DNA from: Subdoligranulum variabile
Lineage (GTDB): Bacteria > Bacillota > Clostridia > Oscillospirales > Ruminococcaceae
Direction: 5' to 3'
DNA: 64,000 nucleotides
Assembly (NCBI GenBank): GCA_004552305.1
Contig: SFOX01000005.1
Coordinates: 44,817-108,816, forward strand
The position numbers were made by a program, and so were the translations under genes. Below, piece by piece: positions 32,651 to 42,200 of the stretch; within the stretch, counting starts at the first letter, position 1, and every line of letters begins with the position of its first letter. The notes under the pieces are model-generated. The model was not told the origin of the DNA, ran no database searches, and worked only from the letters and a program-made list of their open reading frames with translations.

Positions 32651-33439
32651 ATGCAATCGCAGGACAAACAGGATACCTTTCTCGCCCTGCGCGGCGGGCT
32701 GCAGGGGCGTATGTCCCTATCGTTCGATCTACTGGAAAACACGCTGGAGGTGCTGCAAAACCGCACCGCCGACAAACCCGGCAGCCAGTCCCTGCAGGAA
32801 ATGAGCGAGCTGCTCGATGCGGCGCGGCAGGAATTGCAGGATCTACGCCGCTTAAGCCGCCATGCCGTCCATGCTGCCTGTCTGGGGCTGACGGAACCGG
32901 AGCTGTACCCCATGGAGCTGGCAGGAACCCTGCGTGAAATGTGCGATTTCTGCAGCCGCGACCTGCAGGAGTTGGGCAGCGGCATAGAAATCAAGCTGAC
33001 CTGTGAGCCGGGCGTGCAGATTTTGCCCACCATGGGCGATGCCCGCCTTGTGGCGCGCATTACGGGCAATTTGCTTTCCAACGCCATCGAGGCGGGAGCC
33101 AAGCAGATTCGTCTGCACCTGTTTGCCGACAAGCTGGTGTACAGCGATGACGGCTGCGGTATGCCGCAGGACGCGGCGGAGCTGCTGAACAACGGCGTCA
33201 GCGCCGCGCGGCTGGAGCAGTGCGGTGCCACCGGTCTTTGGGAGATCCGCCGCTGCGCCGAGGCAATGGGCTGGCGCATCCACGCTTCGGCAGGGCAGAA
33301 CACCCGGCTGGAATGTATCCTGCCGCCCTGCACGGTGGAGATCGGCAGCCTGATGCTGGAATCCGACGCTCTGTACGCCGGGCGCAGCCGCGAAGTGCTG
33401 CACGGCGAGCTGGTACACGGTCTGCGCGCCGTGCAATAA
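32651..33439 (+). CDS. Minimal histidine-kinase-like ATPase
   Basis: 262 residues. After a helical N-terminal part (LSFDLLENTLEVLQNRTADK) comes a GHKL ATPase fold: N-box GNLLSNAIEAGA near 145, G1-box YSDDGCGMP near 170, and a G2-like GATGLWEIRRCAEAMGW. No membrane segment. A clear H-box His is not visible (LRRLSRHAVHAA near 73 is the only candidate). The nine-base spacing to CGGAGG favours ATG 32651 over 32645. Forms an operon with the Spo0A-like gene; a terminator follows. Confidence 0.72.
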   Translation: MQSQDKQDTFLALRGGLQGRMSLSFDLLENTLEVLQNRTADKPGSQSLQEMSELLDAARQELQDLRRLSRHAVHAACLGLTEPELYPMELAGTLREMCDFCSRDLQELGSGIEIKLTCEPGVQILPTMGDARLVARITGNLLSNAIEAGAKQIRLHLFADKLVYSDDGCGMPQDAAELLNNGVSAARLEQCGATGLWEIRRCAEAMGWRIHASAGQNTRLECILPPCTVEIGSLMLESDALYAGRSREVLHGELVHGLRAVQ

Positions 33440-33454
33440 ATGTGGCTATGTCTG

Positions 33455-33490
33455 ACACACCCGCAAACTACGCGGGTGTGTTATTTTTTT
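33455..33490 (+). terminator. Terminator after the kinase-like gene
   Basis: ACACACCCGC, loop AAACTAC, GCGGGTGTGT, TATTTTTTT. Confidence 0.92.
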
Positions 33491-33531
33491 GCCCGCCGCG
33501 CGGGGCGGCAAAATTTAATTTGCGGCGTGGC

Positions 33532-33560
33532 TTTACTTTGCGCACAAACTATTGTAAAAT
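33532..33560 (+). promoter_or_regulatory. Promoter of the pyrH-frr-cdsA cluster
   Basis: TTTACT (33532-33537), 17-base spacer, TAAAAT (33555-33560), 80 bases before pyrH. Confidence 0.65.
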
Positions 33561-33639
33561 AGAAACAATCATATTGGCTTACTGTGTCCCGGTGCGCTGC
33601 GGCAAACAGGGGCAAATACAAAACAGGTGGTGCTTTTTT

Positions 33640-34347
33640 ATGGCAATCCAGTACAAACGTATTCTTTTAAAAGTCAGCGGCGAGGCGCTTTCCGGCGCTA
33701 AGGGTACCGGCTTTGACGAGGCTACCATCGCCTCCATCTGCGCGGGCATCAAGGCGGCGCACGACCTCGGCGTGCAGATCGGCATCGTTGTGGGCGGCGG
33801 CAACTTCTGGCGCGGTCGCTCCAGCGGCAAAATGGACCGTATGGACGCTGACAAAATCGGTATGCTGGCAACCGTTATGAACGCGCTGGCAGTCAAGGAT
33901 GCACTGCGTCAGCAGGGCGTGCCTGCCGTGGTGATGACCAGCTCCTTTATGCCGCAGGTGGCGGAGGTGTTCACCAGCGACAAAGCCATCGCCGCACTGG
34001 AAAGCGGCAAGATCGTTGTGTTCGGCGGCGGCACCGGCAACCCCATCTTCTCCACCGACACCGCCAGCGCCCTGCGCGCCTTGGAAATCGGTGCCGACGC
34101 CATGTTTAAAGCCACAATGGTGGACGGCGTCTACGACAAGGACCCCCACAAGTATGCCGATGCCGTGCGCTACGACACGCTGACCTTTACCCGCGTGCTG
34201 GACGAGCGTCTGGCGGTTATGGATTCCACCGCTGCAACGCTGTGCCGCGACAACGGTCTGCCCATTCTGGTGTTTGATCTGGGCGAGCCTGCCAACATCG
34301 CCAGGGCGGTGCAGGGCGAGGTCGTGGGTACCTTGGTAAAGGAATAA
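33640..34347 (+). CDS. pyrH: Uridylate kinase (UMP kinase)
   Basis: Hexameric kinase making UDP from UMP, feedback-inhibited by UTP in the family. 235 residues. N-terminus YKRILLKVSGEALSG, then VVGGGNFWRG, MDADKIGMLATVMN and FGGGTGNPIFSTDTA; ATMVDGVYDKDP is the nucleotide-binding loop. ATG follows CAGGTGGTGCTTTTTT. As usual it is followed by frr. Confidence 0.97.
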   Translation: MAIQYKRILLKVSGEALSGAKGTGFDEATIASICAGIKAAHDLGVQIGIVVGGGNFWRGRSSGKMDRMDADKIGMLATVMNALAVKDALRQQGVPAVVMTSSFMPQVAEVFTSDKAIAALESGKIVVFGGGTGNPIFSTDTASALRALEIGADAMFKATMVDGVYDKDPHKYADAVRYDTLTFTRVLDERLAVMDSTAATLCRDNGLPILVFDLGEPANIARAVQGEVVGTLVKE

Positions 34348-34419
34348 CGGCAAAAAGTAGATTTATTCATAAAATCCCCCTATTCTGATAACTATACACA
34401 AAATAAGGAGAAAACGATT

Positions 34420-34974
34420 ATGAGCAGCATGACCAAACCCTTTGAAGAAAAAATGAACGCCAGCGTGGACCATCTGGTTCGTGAGCTGGCAGCCATCCGC
34501 GCCGGACGCGCCAACCCCGCCGTGCTGGACCGCGTGGCGGTGGATTACTATGGCAGCCCCACGCCCATCAACCAGATTGCCGCCGTCGCCGTGGCAGAGG
34601 CACGCATCCTGACCATCACCCCGTGGGATCGTTCGATGCTCAAGCCCATCTCCAAGGCGATCCAGACCAGCGACATCGGCATCAACCCCATCGACGACGG
34701 TCAGGTCATCCGTCTGGTTTTCCCCGCTCCCACCGAGGAGCGCCGCAAGCAGCTGACCAAGGACGTGCAGAAGCAGGGCGAGGAAGCCAAAATCGCCGTG
34801 CGCAATGTCCGCCGCGATGCTATGGATAAGTTCAAGGCACAGAAAAAGGCGGGCGAGCTGACCGAGGACGACCAGAAAAAGCTGGAGGACGAAACCCAAA
34901 AGCTGACCGACAAGTATGTAAAGCAAATTGACGAAATTTGCGCCAACAAGAACAAGGAAATTATGGAAGTCTGA
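34420..34974 (+). CDS. frr: Ribosome recycling factor
   Basis: Splits post-termination ribosomes with EF-G. 184 residues, the family length. Signatures RAGRANPAVLDRVAVDYYG near residue 29, TPINQIAAV, ITPWDRSMLKPISKAIQ (in parts), and VRNVRRDAMDKFK near 125. ATG follows AAGGAGAAAACGATT. The usual neighbour uppS is not found between this gene and cdsA. Confidence 0.97.
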   Translation: MSSMTKPFEEKMNASVDHLVRELAAIRAGRANPAVLDRVAVDYYGSPTPINQIAAVAVAEARILTITPWDRSMLKPISKAIQTSDIGINPIDDGQVIRLVFPAPTEERRKQLTKDVQKQGEEAKIAVRNVRRDAMDKFKAQKKAGELTEDDQKKLEDETQKLTDKYVKQIDEICANKNKEIMEV

Positions 34975-35024
34975 TTTTCTGGCGTGACCCAGACAAATTT
35001 TTCACCTGAAAGGGAACTACCGCT

Positions 35025-35888
35025 ATGAAAACCCGTGTTATCACTGCCGTTGTGGGGCTGGCATTTCTGGCTCTTGTGCTTACTTTTTTTGATACGCTGC
35101 TGTTTGACCTGACGCTGACCGGGCTTTGCCTGCTGGCGATCCATGAGGTGTTTTCCGCCATGGGCTTCGGCAAAAAACAGTGGTATCTGTACGCCGTCAC
35201 CGTGCCGTTTACGCTGTTGATCATGCTCAGCGGTATGCAGGCCGTGCGCGCAGTGCTGCTGCCCTGCAGCTTTCTGGTGGTTCTGTTTTTCAACGTCTGC
35301 CAGATCAAAAACGTCAAGACGATCGACTTCGGCAGGCTGTCCGGGTTTGTGTACTTTTCGGGTGTAATTATCTTCTGCTTTTACTCGCTGGTGCATTTAA
35401 AGCGGGTGCTGCCCTTTGCCGCGTACCGCTATGACGCCATCTACTTTATCCTGCTGATCCTCTGCTTTGCCTGGGGCGGCGATACGGCAGCCTACTTTGC
35501 CGGCCGCGCCTTCGGCAAGCACAAGCTGGCGCCCGTCGTCAGCCCCCACAAAACCGTGGAGGGTGCCATCGGCGGCGTGTGCGGCAGCATTGCGGCAGGT
35601 ATGGTGCTGACGCTGGTGTACGCGCTGCTCTCGGCGCGGTACCATGTCATTACCTTTCATGTGCAGCCGTATCATTACCTGATTCTGGCGGTTATGGGCG
35701 GCATTGCGTCGGTGCTGGGCATTCTGGGCGATTTGTTCGCCTCGGCGGTCAAGCGCCAGATGGGCATCAAGGATTACGGCACCATTTTCCCCGGTCACGG
35801 CGGCATTCTGGACCGGTTCGACAGCGTGATGTTTGTTGCGCCGTTTGTGTCCATCGCCGTGCGCTTCTTCTTTTATATTATACAATAA
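35025..35888 (+). CDS. cdsA: Phosphatidate cytidylyltransferase
   Basis: Makes CDP-diacylglycerol for phospholipid synthesis in the membrane. 287 residues and seven to eight hydrophobic helices. The family signature is complete: ASAVKRQMGIKDYG and FPGHGGILDRFDS near residues 240-272; AWGGDTAAYFAGRAFGKHKL and SPHKTVEGAIGG supply other conserved residues. ATG follows AAAGGGAACTACCGCT. Lies between frr and dxr. Confidence 0.96.
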   Translation: MKTRVITAVVGLAFLALVLTFFDTLLFDLTLTGLCLLAIHEVFSAMGFGKKQWYLYAVTVPFTLLIMLSGMQAVRAVLLPCSFLVVLFFNVCQIKNVKTIDFGRLSGFVYFSGVIIFCFYSLVHLKRVLPFAAYRYDAIYFILLILCFAWGGDTAAYFAGRAFGKHKLAPVVSPHKTVEGAIGGVCGSIAAGMVLTLVYALLSARYHVITFHVQPYHYLILAVMGGIASVLGILGDLFASAVKRQMGIKDYGTIFPGHGGILDRFDSVMFVAPFVSIAVRFFFYIIQ

Positions 35889-35900
35889 AAGGACGATCGT

Positions 35901-37052
35901 ATGAGCAAAACAATCACTCTGCTTGGCTCCACCGGCTCCATCGGCACCCAAAGCCTGGACGTAGCGCGTATGCACGGCTACAAGGTGTTCGGTCTTGCCG
36001 CCAACGCCAGCGTGGATAAGCTGCTGGCGCAGATCCATGAGTTCCACCCTGAGTATGTCGCCGTGGTGGATCCGGCTGCCTGCGAAAAGCTCGCCGCAGC
36101 GCTGGCAGGGCAGGCGAATGCCCCCAAGCTGCTGCAGGGCGCAGAGGGTCTGCGCACCCTTGCCGCCATGGACGGTGCCGGCACGGTGCTGAACGCCGTG
36201 GTCGGCATTGCCGGTCTGCCCGCCTCCCTCGCCGCCATTGAAAGCGGTCACGACCTGGCGCTTGCCAACAAGGAAAGCCTTGTCACCGGCGGACATCTGG
36301 TCACCGATGCGGTGGCAAAGCACGGCGTGCATCTGCTGCCCGTGGACAGCGAACACAGCGCCATCTTCCAGTGCCTGCAGGATGCCCACAGCGCCAAAAC
36401 GCTGGAAAAAATCCTGCTGACTGCCTCCGGCGGTCCTTTCTTTGGGATGACGACCGAGCAGCTGCGCACCAAAACCAAGGCGGACGCGCTCAAGCATCCC
36501 AACTGGAATATGGGGGCAAAAATCACCATCGACTCGGCGACCCTGATGAACAAGGGTCTTGAATTGATCGAAGCGGCGTGGCTTTTCGGTCTGCCGGAGG
36601 ATAAGATCCAGATCGTTGTCCAGCGCGAAAGCATCATCCACTCGGCGGTGCAGTTCAGCGACCATTCCATTCTGGCGCAGTTGGGTGTGCCGGATATGCG
36701 CATTCCCATCCAGTATGCGCTGACCTGGCCCGAGCGTATGCCCAGCCCCGTGCCGGAGCTGGACTTTGCCGCGCTGACCAAGCTGAGCATTGCCCAAGCC
36801 GACGACGAAACCTTCCGCTGCCTGGCAGCGTGCAAAAAAGCCATCCGCAAGGGCGGGCTGGCACCCTGCGCCGCCAACGGCGCCAACGAGGCTGCCGTGG
36901 CGCATTTCCTGCGCGATGAGATCGGCTTTTTGGACATCGGTCGCTTGGTCGAGGGCATTGTGGACAGCGATGCCTTCGGCGGCGATTACACGCTGGACGA
37001 TGTGTACGAGTGTGACCGTATGGCGCGCGCGTATGTGGAGAGCCACCTGTAA
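35901..37052 (+). CDS. dxr: 1-deoxy-D-xylulose 5-phosphate reductoisomerase
   Basis: NADPH-dependent second step of the MEP isoprenoid pathway. 383 residues. NADPH motif LLGSTGSIGTQSLDV at the start; ANKESLVTGG near 118; metal-binding VDSEHSAIFQCL near 148; LTASGGPFFG, HPNWNMGAKITID, and AACKKAIRKGG. ATG follows AAAAGGACGATCGT, 12 bases from cdsA. Works with ispG three genes on. Confidence 0.97.
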   Translation: MSKTITLLGSTGSIGTQSLDVARMHGYKVFGLAANASVDKLLAQIHEFHPEYVAVVDPAACEKLAAALAGQANAPKLLQGAEGLRTLAAMDGAGTVLNAVVGIAGLPASLAAIESGHDLALANKESLVTGGHLVTDAVAKHGVHLLPVDSEHSAIFQCLQDAHSAKTLEKILLTASGGPFFGMTTEQLRTKTKADALKHPNWNMGAKITIDSATLMNKGLELIEAAWLFGLPEDKIQIVVQRESIIHSAVQFSDHSILAQLGVPDMRIPIQYALTWPERMPSPVPELDFAALTKLSIAQADDETFRCLAACKKAIRKGGLAPCAANGANEAAVAHFLRDEIGFLDIGRLVEGIVDSDAFGGDYTLDDVYECDRMARAYVESHL

Positions 37053-37097
37053 AAACTACGGGCTATGGGCAAAACCGCATTATTTTGAGAGGTTTGT

Positions 37098-38168
37098 ATG
37101 ACGTTTTTCATTACTGCCGCAGTATCACTGTTGGTGTTCGGCAGTGTGGTGCTTGTGCATGAGCTGGGGCATTTTTTGGCGGCGCGCGCCGCGGGCATCC
37201 GGGTCAAGGAATTTTCCGTCGGTCTGGGACCGCGCCTGTGGAGCTTCACCGGCAAAAGCGGCACCCGCTATTCGCTGCGCTTGCTGCCGCTGGGCGGCTA
37301 CAACCTGTTCAACACCCCCGATGCAGAGGAAATACCTGACGATGCTGCGCAGAAAAAGCCGCTGTTTCCGGCGGCTGTGCAAAACCTTTCGTTTGAGGAT
37401 GCCCCGCCCCAGCAGCGCTTTTTTGTGACGCTGGCGGGCGCTGTGATGAACTTTTTGCTGGGCGCTGCCCTGATGCTGGCGCTGGCAATCTCCATGCCGA
37501 TCCTTGGCTCCAACCGCGTGGCGGATTTTACCGCAAACGCCGCCAGCGCCGCCTACCTGCAGGCGGGGGACGAAATTTTATGGGTGGACGGCACCCGCTG
37601 CCGCAGCAGTTTTTCGCTGCTGAACAGCTTTGACGGCACAGAAAAACAACATACCCTTGTGATTTCCCGCGGCGGGCAGGTGATGACGCTGCACGGCGTG
37701 ACCGTTGCCCCCCAAAGGGACGAAACCGGCGCATTGAAAAGCACCATCGACTTCCGCGTGGTGCGCGTTGCCAAAACGCCGCGCGCCGTGCTGAACCAAG
37801 CGCGGGATTTTTTCGGCTTTTACAGCACAATGATCCTGCGCAGCTTCGGCGAGCTTGCCACCGGCAAAACCGGCGTTGACCAGCTGACCGGACCTGTCGG
37901 CACCGTTGCGGTGGTGCGGCAGGCAATTTCCTACGGCTGGCAGGACGTTGTTTCGCTGATGGCGCTGCTGACCATCAACATCGGCATTTTTAACCTGCTG
38001 CCCATCCCGGCGCTGGACGGCTGCAAGCTGCTGTTTCTGGCGTTTGAATGTCTGACCGGGCGCACCGTACCCCTGCGCGCACAGGCGGTCATCAACACCG
38101 CCGGGCTGCTGGCGCTTATGGGGCTGATGCTGTTTGTGACGATGCAGGACGTGATACGCATTTTTTAA
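37098..38168 (+). CDS. rseP: Site-2 zinc metalloprotease (RseP type)
   Basis: Intramembrane protease that cleaves anti-sigma factors or signal-peptide remnants in its family. 356 residues. Zinc site VHELGHFLAAR near residue 20 in TM1, a PDZ-like insert (AYLQAGDEILWVDGT), and the C-terminal NLLPIPALDGCKLLFLAFE that completes the active site. About four membrane segments. ATG follows GAGAGGTTTGT. Position between dxr and ispG is conserved in Firmicutes. Confidence 0.94.
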   Translation: MTFFITAAVSLLVFGSVVLVHELGHFLAARAAGIRVKEFSVGLGPRLWSFTGKSGTRYSLRLLPLGGYNLFNTPDAEEIPDDAAQKKPLFPAAVQNLSFEDAPPQQRFFVTLAGAVMNFLLGAALMLALAISMPILGSNRVADFTANAASAAYLQAGDEILWVDGTRCRSSFSLLNSFDGTEKQHTLVISRGGQVMTLHGVTVAPQRDETGALKSTIDFRVVRVAKTPRAVLNQARDFFGFYSTMILRSFGELATGKTGVDQLTGPVGTVAVVRQAISYGWQDVVSLMALLTINIGIFNLLPIPALDGCKLLFLAFECLTGRTVPLRAQAVINTAGLLALMGLMLFVTMQDVIRIF

Positions 38169-38180
38169 GGAGGCGCAACC

Positions 38181-39233
38181 ATGAACCGTCAACTGAAACG
38201 GGAAGTGAAAATCGGCAACATTACCATCGGCGGCAACCATCCCATTGCCGTGCAGACAATGCTCAACGTGCCGGTCAAGGATATTGCCGGCAATGTGGCG
38301 CAGGCACAGCGCGTTGCCAAGGCGGGCTGCCAGATCGTGCGCGTGACCGTACCCACGCCGGCGGACGCCGCGGTGGTTTCTGCCATCAAGGAAGCCGTGG
38401 ATATCCCCGTCGTGGCGGACATCCACTTTGATTACCGCGCCGCACTGGCAGCACTGGATGCCGGTGCTGACAAGATTCGCATCAACCCCGGCAACATCGG
38501 GGACGATGACCGCGTCAAGGCGGTGGCAGATGCCTGCAACGCCAAAAATGTACCCATCCGCATCGGCGTAAACGGCGGCAGTCTGGAAAAGCATATCCTT
38601 GCCAAGTACGGCGCCCCTGTGCCGGAGGCTATGGTCGAAAGTGCTTTGTACCATGTGCGTCTGCTGGAAAAGCATGACTTTAATAACATCGTTATATCGA
38701 TAAAATCCAGCAATGTCCCCCGTATGATGTCCGCCTACCGGCTGCTGGCAGCGCAGACGGATTACCCCCTGCACGTCGGCGTGACCGAGGCGGGCGGCAA
38801 CCGTATGGGGCTGATCAAGTCGGGTATGGGCATCGGCGGCTTGCTGCTGGAGGGCTTGGGCGACACCCTGCGCGTCAGCCTGACCGACGAGCCGGAAAAC
38901 GAGGTCTATGCCGGGTATGATATCCTGCGCGCTGTCGGCTACGCCGTGGCGGGACCGGAGATCATCAGCTGCCCGACCTGCGGGCGCACCCAATACCCGA
39001 TGATCGAAATTGCGCAGGAGGTCGAAGCCCGCCTGCGGGACGAGGGCTTCCAAAAGCCGCTGAAAATCGCCATTATGGGCTGCGTTGTCAACGGTCCCGG
39101 TGAAGCCAGCGATGCGGACATCGGCATTGCGGGCGGCAAGGACGAGGCGCTGCTGTTTATCCGCGGCGAAAAGATCCGTATGCTCAAGGGCGACATTGTC
39201 GGGCAGCTGCTGGAGGAGATCCACAAGCTGTAA
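38181..39233 (+). CDS. ispG: 4-hydroxy-3-methylbut-2-enyl-diphosphate synthase (flavodoxin/ferredoxin)
   Basis: Reductive ring opening of MEcPP to HMBPP in the MEP pathway; carries an oxygen-sensitive [4Fe-4S] cluster. 350 residues. Start REVKIGNITIGGNHPIAVQ, barrel VADIHFDYRAAL, INPGNIGDD, and cluster cysteines in ISCPTCGRTQ and MGCVVNGPGEASDAD. ATG follows AAGGAGGCGCAACC. Confidence 0.97.
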   Translation: MNRQLKREVKIGNITIGGNHPIAVQTMLNVPVKDIAGNVAQAQRVAKAGCQIVRVTVPTPADAAVVSAIKEAVDIPVVADIHFDYRAALAALDAGADKIRINPGNIGDDDRVKAVADACNAKNVPIRIGVNGGSLEKHILAKYGAPVPEAMVESALYHVRLLEKHDFNNIVISIKSSNVPRMMSAYRLLAAQTDYPLHVGVTEAGGNRMGLIKSGMGIGGLLLEGLGDTLRVSLTDEPENEVYAGYDILRAVGYAVAGPEIISCPTCGRTQYPMIEIAQEVEARLRDEGFQKPLKIAIMGCVVNGPGEASDADIGIAGGKDEALLFIRGEKIRMLKGDIVGQLLEEIHKL

Positions 39234-39269
39234 GTTTCCTTTTTATTTTCATTTATCCGAGGTGTCCAT

Positions 39270-42200
39270 TTGAAACCTTTTGTCACGCAGGTATGGCCGC
39301 AGTTTACGGCCGATGCCCAGTTCTGCAGCGCGTTCTCCACCGTTTTGGTGGAGCGCGTTGAGCTGTACCGCACAAAAAGACAGGTCGTTATCTGCCTGCG
39401 CAGCGCCGAGCCACTGGATACAGCGCTGTGCGGGCGCCTTTGTGCGTCCTTGCAGGACACCTTTGCCGGCTATGAGCTGCAGGTCAAAAACTATTTTGCC
39501 TACCCCAACATTACCCCCGAATCCGTTGCGCTGATGATTGAGGAACTCAAACAGCGGGGGATGCCCGTCAACGGCTTTCTGGACAAAAAACAGCCCGTCA
39601 CCTTCGGGTCGGACGGCATTATCGTCCATGTCAGTGCGGGACGCCCGATTTTAGAGAGCGTGGAATTTCCCAAGGTGCTGGCGGAGCTGATCCAAGAGCG
39701 CACCGAGGCACTGCCCATTGTGCGCCTTGACGACAGCGGCGCGATGCGCACCGAGGAAGAATTTGAAAAATACCTGCAGGAAAAAGCCCCCGCTGTCAAG
39801 TTTGAAGCCAAGGAAACCCCGCCTGATTTCACCATCGAGGGGTTGGCGCTTACCAACAAGCCGGTCAAGCTGTTTTACGGCAAAAACTTTAAGCCGACCG
39901 ATACCCGCCGCTTAAACGATTTGGGCGACGGCGGCAAGGTGACGGTCTGGGGCGATGTCTTTGCCACCGAGGTCAAGGGCAGCCGCCGCAAGATTTATTT
40001 TACCTCCATCACCGACTATTCCGGTTCCGTCAACCTCAAGGTTCTGGGGGATGAGGACGCCGATATGTCCAAGTGGGAGGGGCTGAAGCCCGGCACCACG
40101 CTGATTGTGCGCGGCAACTATATGTATGACAAATATGAGCATGACTACGTCATTTTGCCCTATGATGTCCTGCAGGTAGAGCGCGCGCAGCGGCAGGATA
40201 CCGCCCCCGAAGGGCAAAAGCGCGTGGAGCTGCACCTGCATACCAAGTCCAGCTCGATGGACGGCTTCAACGACCCCGGTAAGATCGTGCGGCTGGCGCA
40301 CCGTATGGGACACCGCGCCGTTGCCATTACCGACCACGGCGTCTGCCAAGGCTACCCCGAAGCCATGCTGGCGACCGATGCCATCCACGAAAGCGACCCC
40401 GACTTCAAGCTGATTTACGGCTGCGAGGCGTATTTTGTCGATGATATGATCCCCGCACTGTACGGCGGTGCCAAAATGCCGCTGGATGGCAGCTTTGTCG
40501 TGTTCGATACCGAAACCACCGGTCTGGACCCGCATACCGAGCGCCTGACCGAAATCGGCGCGGTGTTCGTCGAAAACGGAAAAATCAACGAGGAAAAGAA
40601 ATTCTGTACCTTCGTCAACCCCGGCAAGCCCATCCCGCCGCGCGTGGTGGAGCTGACGGGCATCAACGATGCCATGGTGGCGGATGCCCCCACGCCGGAC
40701 GAAGCCATCCGCGCCTTCAAGGAATTCTGCGGCGACCACATTCTGGTGGCGCACAATGCCCACAGCTTTGATATGCTGTTTATCCGCAAGGCAGGGGAGA
40801 GCGCGGGCGTCAGCTTTGACGAGAACACCTACATCGACACGCTGCCCATGGGGCAGGCGCTGTTCCCCGGGCTGCGCAACTATAAGCTGGATACCATCAA
40901 CAAGCACTTGGAGATCCCGCCGTTCAACCACCACCGCGCCGTGGACGATGCCATGGCGCTGGCGCGCATCTTTGAGGTGATGCTGACCGATCTGGAGGAA
41001 AAGGACATCCACAATGTCGAGTCCATCAACACGGGTCTGGGCGGCAACAAAGAGGTGCTGAAAAAGAAATACTACCACCTGATCATTCTGGTGCAGAATC
41101 AGGTGGGGCTTAAAAATTTGTACCGCATCGTCAGCGCGGCGCACACGCAGTATTTCTTCAAAAAGCCGCGCGTACCCCGCAGTCTGCTGAACCAGTACCG
41201 CGAGGGGCTGCTGCTTGGCTCGGCGTGCGAGGCGGGCGAGCTGTACCGCGCCATTGTGGCGGGGCAACCCTATGAGCAGCTGCTGCGCATTGCCGAATAC
41301 TACGATTTTCTGGAAGTGCAGCCGCTGGGCAACAACGAGTTTATGGTGCGCAACGGTCAGGTGGATTCTATGGAAGCCATCAAAAACTTCAACCGCACCG
41401 TCATCAAGCTGGGCGAGGATCTGCACAAGCCCGTTGTCGCCACCGGCGACTCCCACTTCCAAGAGCCGGAGGACTGGATTTACCGTGCGGTCATTCAGGC
41501 GGGCAACGGCTTTAAGGATGCTGACAACCAAGCCCCGCTGTATTTCCGCACCACCGACGATATGCTGGAGGATTTCAGCTACTTGCCCAAGGAAAAAGCC
41601 TGGGAGATCGTGGTGACCAACCCCAACAAGATCGCCGCCACCATCGACAACAACCTGCGCGCCATCCCCAAGGGTACCTACCCGCCCAGCATCCCGGGCG
41701 CGGAGCAGGAACTGCGCGATGATACGTGGAAACACGCCGCGCGCGACTACGGCACACCGCTGCCGGACGTGTTGCAAAAGCGGCTGAAAAAAGAGCTGGA
41801 TTCCATCTGCGGACACGGCTACGCGGTTTTGTATGTCATTGCCGTGCGTCTGGTGGCATACTCCAACGCGGGCGGCTATCAGGTGGGCAGCCGCGGCTCG
41901 GTCGGCTCGTCCGCCGTGGCGCACTTCTCCGGCATTTCGGAGGTCAACTCCATGCCGCCGCACTATCTCTGCCCCGAATGCAAGCACAGCGAGTGGATCA
42001 ACGACGGCATCCACTTTGACGGCTTTGACCTGCCGGACAAAAACTGCCCGGTCTGCGGCACCAAGATGATCGTGGAAGGGCATGACATCCCGTTTGAAAC
42101 CTTCCTGGGCTTTTACGGCGACAAGGAACCTGATATCGACCTGAACTTTTCGGGTATGTATCAGTCCTGCGTACACCGCTATACCGAGGAGCTTTTCGGC

